A program made the translations under genes and the position numbers. Under the pieces are notes generated by a model. It searched no databases. It had not been told where the DNA came from and saw only the letters and a list, made by a program, of their open reading frames with translations. 8,444 nucleotides of DNA from positions 1 to 8,444 of the forward strand of contig CALGOE010000094.1 in the NCBI GenBank assembly GCA_937958145.1, in the 5' to 3' direction. Source of the stretch: an uncultured Desulfobacca sp. (lineage in GTDB: Bacteria > Desulfobacterota > Desulfobaccia > Desulfobaccales > Desulfobaccaceae). Below, piece after piece: positions 5,475-8,444 of this stretch (positions are counted from its first letter, which is position 1; each line of letters starts with the position of its first letter).

Positions 5475-8279
5475 ATGGCTGATGATTATAAGGCCACCCT
5501 TAACCTTCCCAAAACCGATTTTCCCATGAAAGCTGATCTGGCCCGCCGGGAGCCGATGATCTTGCAGCGTTGGCAAGAGATGGATCTCTATGGCCGGCTG
5601 CGCCTCCAGGGCCAGGGCCGGCCCCGCTACCTGCTGCATGACGGTCCGCCCTATGCCAACGGCAATATTCATCTGGGCCATGCCCTCAATAAGATCCTAA
5701 AAGATATTATTATTAAATCCAAACAGATGGCGGGGTATGACTGCCCGTATGTGCCGGGTTGGGACTGCCATGGCCTGCCCATCGAACACCAGGTGGACAA
5801 AGAGCTGAAAAAGGAAAAGGTTCGCCTGTCGCAATTGGACATCCGCCAGCGCTGCCGGGCCTATGCCCTCAAATATGTGGATATTCAGCGCCAGGATTTT
5901 ATCCGTCTGGGAGTGTTGGGAGATTGGGCCAATCCCTATCTTACCATGGCCAACGAGTATGTGGCCTGCATTATGGCCGAATACGGCAAGATCTTCCTGA
6001 GCGGCGCCATCTACCGGAGCAAGAAGCCGGTGCATTGGTGTAGCACCTGCCACACGGCCTTGGCCGAGGCGGAGGTGGAGTATGCCGAGCACCGGACGCC
6101 GTCGATTTATGTGAAATTTCCGCTTGTTACTGACATCGGCGCCCAGTTTCCGGAGCTGGCCGGCCATCCCGTCTTTCTGGTTATCTGGACCACAACGCCC
6201 TGGACCTTGCCAGCCAACCTGGCCATCGCGGTCAACCCACATTTTGTCTATACAGCCCTGCTGGTGGGCCAAGAGATTTATATTGTCGCCAAGGACTTGG
6301 CGCCACAGATCCTGCAGCTTCTGGGGCAGGAAGGGCGGGAATTGCTGGACCTGCCGGCGGCCCGTCTGGAAGGCTGGCGGGCCCGCCATCCCTGGCTGGA
6401 GCGGGATTCTCAGGTCATCCTGGCAGACTACGTCACCCTGGAGGCCGGTACCGGCCTGGTGCACATTGCGCCGGGACACGGGCAGGAGGATTATGACAGC
6501 GGCCGGCGTTATGGTTTGGAGACCTACTCACCGGTGGATGACAACGGCCGGTTTTTGCCGGAAGTGGCCGAGTTCGCCGGCCTGTCGGTGTGGCAGGCCA
6601 ACCCCAAGATCATCGAGCATCTCCAGGCTCGGGGGGCTTTGTTGGGCGGGGCCGAGATCAGCCACAGCTACCCCCATTGCTGGCGCTGCAAACGCCCCAT
6701 CATCTTTCGGGCCACGGAACAGTGGTTTATTGCCATGGCCGCCAATGAGCTGCGGGCCAAGGCCCTGGCGGCCATCAATCAGGTGGAGTGGATCCCCCGC
6801 TGGGGGCGGGAGCGTATTTATGGCATGGTGGAAAACCGCCCCGATTGGTGCATTTCCCGGCAACGGGCCTGGGGGGTGCCCATCGTCGCCTTCCACTGCC
6901 AGGGTTGTCGGCAGGTGATCCTTACTCAGGAAATTCTGGACCGCATCATCGCCATGGTCCGACAGAATGGGGCGGATATCTGGTTTGCCCGCGCCGCAGC
7001 CGAGCTGCTGCCTCCGGGGTTCCGCTGCCCCCACTGCGGCGGCGCTGATTTTGCCAAAGAGAGCGATATCCTGGATGTCTGGTTTGATTCCGGGGTAAGC
7101 TTCGCCGCAGTCCTCGAGGCCCGGGAAGGACTGGGATTCCCGGCGGATCTCTACCTGGAAGGTTCGGATCAGCACCGGGGTTGGTTCCACAGTGCCTTGT
7201 TAACGTCGGTGGCCACCCGGCAGTGCGCGCCGTATCGGAGCGTTTTGACCCACGGCTTCGCGGTGGACGGCGAGGGCAAGAAGATGTCCAAGTCTTTGGG
7301 GAACATCATTGCTCCGCAGGATGTCATCAAGCATTACGGCGCTGAAATTCTGCGGTTGTGGGTTTCGGCCGAAGATTATCGGGATGAGGTGCGGCTCTCT
7401 GATCAGATCCTCAAGCAGCTCACCGAGGCCTACCGCCGGCTGCGAAATACGGCCCGGTTTCTGTTGGGAAACCTCTTTGACTTCGACCCGAAGCAGGATT
7501 ATGTTCCCCCTGCGTCACGACTGGAATTAGATCGGGTGGCGCTGTCGTGGCTGGCCAACCTGATCCGGCGGGTGCGGACGGCCTATGAACGGTTTGAGTT
7601 CCACACGGTTTATCACAGCTTACACCAGTTCTGTGCGGTGGAGATGTCGGCCCTTTATCTGGATGTGTTGAAAGATCGGCTCTATGTTTCCCGGGCTGCG
7701 TCGCCGGAGCGCCGCAGCGCCCAAAGTACCCTATATGACTTGCTTTTAAGCCTAGTTAAGTTGATGGGGCCGATTCTTTCGTTTACGGCAGAGGAAATTT
7801 GGGGGTATCTGGCCAAGGAGGGGGAGCCGGAAAGTGTCCATTTGGCGGCCTTTCCCGAGCCGCCGGCCGGTTTCCCCGATGAGGCCCTGTTGGGAAAATG
7901 GGAAGTTCTGTTTAAGGTCCGGAGTGTGGTCAACCGGGCTTTGGAACAGGCCCGGCGGGAGAAATTCATCGGTAACGCCCTGGAGGCCCGGCTGGTGTTG
8001 GGGGCTGAAGGCGGCTTGTATGAGCAACTTAGTGAGTATCAACAAGAACTTCTGACCTTGACCATGGTCTCGCAGCTGGAGCTGCGACCGGAGCCGGTGG
8101 CGGGAATGGGAAGTGAGGAAATACCCGGTTTGACGGTGGCGGTGCAGCGGGCCGCGGGGGAGAAATGCCAGCGGTGTTGGTTCCATCTTCCCAGCGTCGG
8201 GGCGGATCCGGCCCAACCGGAGTTGTGCGAGCGCTGCCGGCGGATTCTGGCGGCGTCAGGGGTTGACGTCAGGGATTAA
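5475..8279 (+). CDS. ileS: Isoleucyl-tRNA synthetase
   Basis: This class I aminoacyl-tRNA synthetase (EC 6.1.1.5) charges tRNA-Ile in the cytosol and edits mischarged valine. It has 934 residues, the normal bacterial length. The HIGH-type motif is HLGH (66-69) within GPPYANGNIHLGH. The CP1 editing domain shows TTTPWTLPAN (239-248) and HIAPGHGQEDYDSG (330-343). The catalytic core resumes with WCISRQRAWGVP (458-469) and DVWFDSG (534-540), then KMSKS (603-607). The anticodon-binding region covers roughly 680-830. The C-terminal zinc finger has Cys898, Cys901, Cys918 and Cys921. Further CxxC pairs occur at 189/192, 402/405, 475/478 and 518/521. ATG 5475 is chosen because AGGAG (5463-5467) is 7 bases upstream and the homology starts at MADDYKATLNLP; an in-frame GTG at 5409 would add 22 residues from the leader hairpin. 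The last codons and the stop overlap a degenerate copy of the downstream 76-bp repeat. lspA often follows ileS but lies outside the window. Confidence 0.98.
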   Translation: MADDYKATLNLPKTDFPMKADLARREPMILQRWQEMDLYGRLRLQGQGRPRYLLHDGPPYANGNIHLGHALNKILKDIIIKSKQMAGYDCPYVPGWDCHGLPIEHQVDKELKKEKVRLSQLDIRQRCRAYALKYVDIQRQDFIRLGVLGDWANPYLTMANEYVACIMAEYGKIFLSGAIYRSKKPVHWCSTCHTALAEAEVEYAEHRTPSIYVKFPLVTDIGAQFPELAGHPVFLVIWTTTPWTLPANLAIAVNPHFVYTALLVGQEIYIVAKDLAPQILQLLGQEGRELLDLPAARLEGWRARHPWLERDSQVILADYVTLEAGTGLVHIAPGHGQEDYDSGRRYGLETYSPVDDNGRFLPEVAEFAGLSVWQANPKIIEHLQARGALLGGAEISHSYPHCWRCKRPIIFRATEQWFIAMAANELRAKALAAINQVEWIPRWGRERIYGMVENRPDWCISRQRAWGVPIVAFHCQGCRQVILTQEILDRIIAMVRQNGADIWFARAAAELLPPGFRCPHCGGADFAKESDILDVWFDSGVSFAAVLEAREGLGFPADLYLEGSDQHRGWFHSALLTSVATRQCAPYRSVLTHGFAVDGEGKKMSKSLGNIIAPQDVIKHYGAEILRLWVSAEDYRDEVRLSDQILKQLTEAYRRLRNTARFLLGNLFDFDPKQDYVPPASRLELDRVALSWLANLIRRVRTAYERFEFHTVYHSLHQFCAVEMSALYLDVLKDRLYVSRAASPERRSAQSTLYDLLLSLVKLMGPILSFTAEEIWGYLAKEGEPESVHLAAFPEPPAGFPDEALLGKWEVLFKVRSVVNRALEQARREKFIGNALEARLVLGAEGGLYEQLSEYQQELLTLTMVSQLELRPEPVAGMGSEEIPGLTVAVQRAAGEKCQRCWFHLPSVGADPAQPELCERCRRILAASGVDVRD

Positions 8280-8288
8280 GGCACCGTG

Positions 8289-8444
8289 CTCGCAGGGGAG
8301 CCGCAACGCAGACCTGACAGGCGATGAAGGCTTGGGGTTGGCGTCAGGGGAGTAAGGCCCAGGGCTCGCAGGGGAGCCGCAACGCAGACCTGACAGGCGA
8401 TGAAGGCTTGGGGTTGGCGTCAGGGGAGTAAGGCCCAGTGCTCG
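8289..8444. repeat. 76-bp tandem repeat downstream of ileS, continuing past the window
   Basis: Two full units, 8289-8364 and 8365-8440, match at 75 of 76 positions; the only difference is G or T at unit position 75. CTCG at 8441-8444 starts a third copy at the window edge. Each unit begins CTCGCAGGGGAGCCGCAACG and contains CCTGAC/GTCAGG inverted arms 24 bases apart (8313-8318 with 8343-8348). The junction between the two copies forms GGCTC/GAGCC (8363-8378). A degenerate copy of the last 30 or so bases of the unit lies at 8259-8288, across the end of ileS. Since 76 is not a multiple of three and each unit carries TAA/TAG, no repeated peptide is encoded. The array fills the 165 bases after ileS and no gene start is visible in it. 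Confidence 0.92.

Noticed and set aside
5697..6479. 260-codon minus-strand frame inside ileS
   Set aside because: It is antisense to the IleRS editing and catalytic regions and is best explained as a codon-bias shadow. The same applies to the minus frames at 6528-7190 and 7752-8216.

Overview
The window looks like chromosomal DNA from a free-living Gram-negative bacterium, most likely a Desulfobacterota-type (former Deltaproteobacteria) lineage near the Syntrophobacter/Desulfobacca groups. This is inferred from the IleRS N-terminus, the long plant/trypanosome-type phosphofructokinase, moderately GC-rich coding and AGGAG-type ribosome binding sites. The placement is from recalled family resemblance, not from a search. 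No transposase, integrase, phage, CRISPR or defence gene is visible.

Left part (1-1158). A minus-strand gene runs off the left edge (1-147). Its start codon abuts an array of five 22-bp tandem repeats (157-266). Next come a perfect TATAAT and a strong 13-bp hairpin followed by T5, both on the plus strand and with no plus-strand gene between them, so a short RNA is possible. A minus-strand gene for a 103-residue exported protein of unknown function (430-741) has a clear RBS and a -35-like TTGACT. The 742-1158 interval has no convincing gene. It holds a cluster of small GC-rich hairpins and an AT-rich promoter/operator-like segment upstream of glgP.

Central part (1240-5119). glgP (glycogen/starch phosphorylase) and a 428-residue 6-phosphofructokinase are co-directional and 76 bp apart. 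Together they would send stored glucan into glycolysis: glucan to glucose-1-phosphate by GlgP, then, through phosphoglucomutase and phosphoglucose isomerase encoded elsewhere, to fructose-6-phosphate, which Pfk commits to glycolysis. A small hairpin with a GNRA loop and T5 lies between them and may lower pfk expression relative to glgP.

Right part (5120-8444). After a gene-free structured stretch, a near-consensus promoter (TTGACT, 17 bp, TAAACT) drives ileS (934-residue isoleucyl-tRNA synthetase). Its predicted leader of about 79 nt contains an 11-bp hairpin just before the RBS. ileS is followed by a 76-bp tandem repeat, two nearly identical copies and the start of a third at the window edge; a degenerate copy of the unit's end overlaps the ileS stop codon.

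The genes are ordinary core metabolism. The items most worth a second look are non-coding: the two tandem-repeat arrays touching gene ends, the possible small RNA at about 284-375, the ileS leader hairpin, and the structured interval upstream of glgP. I do not see convincing evidence for a new multi-gene system.
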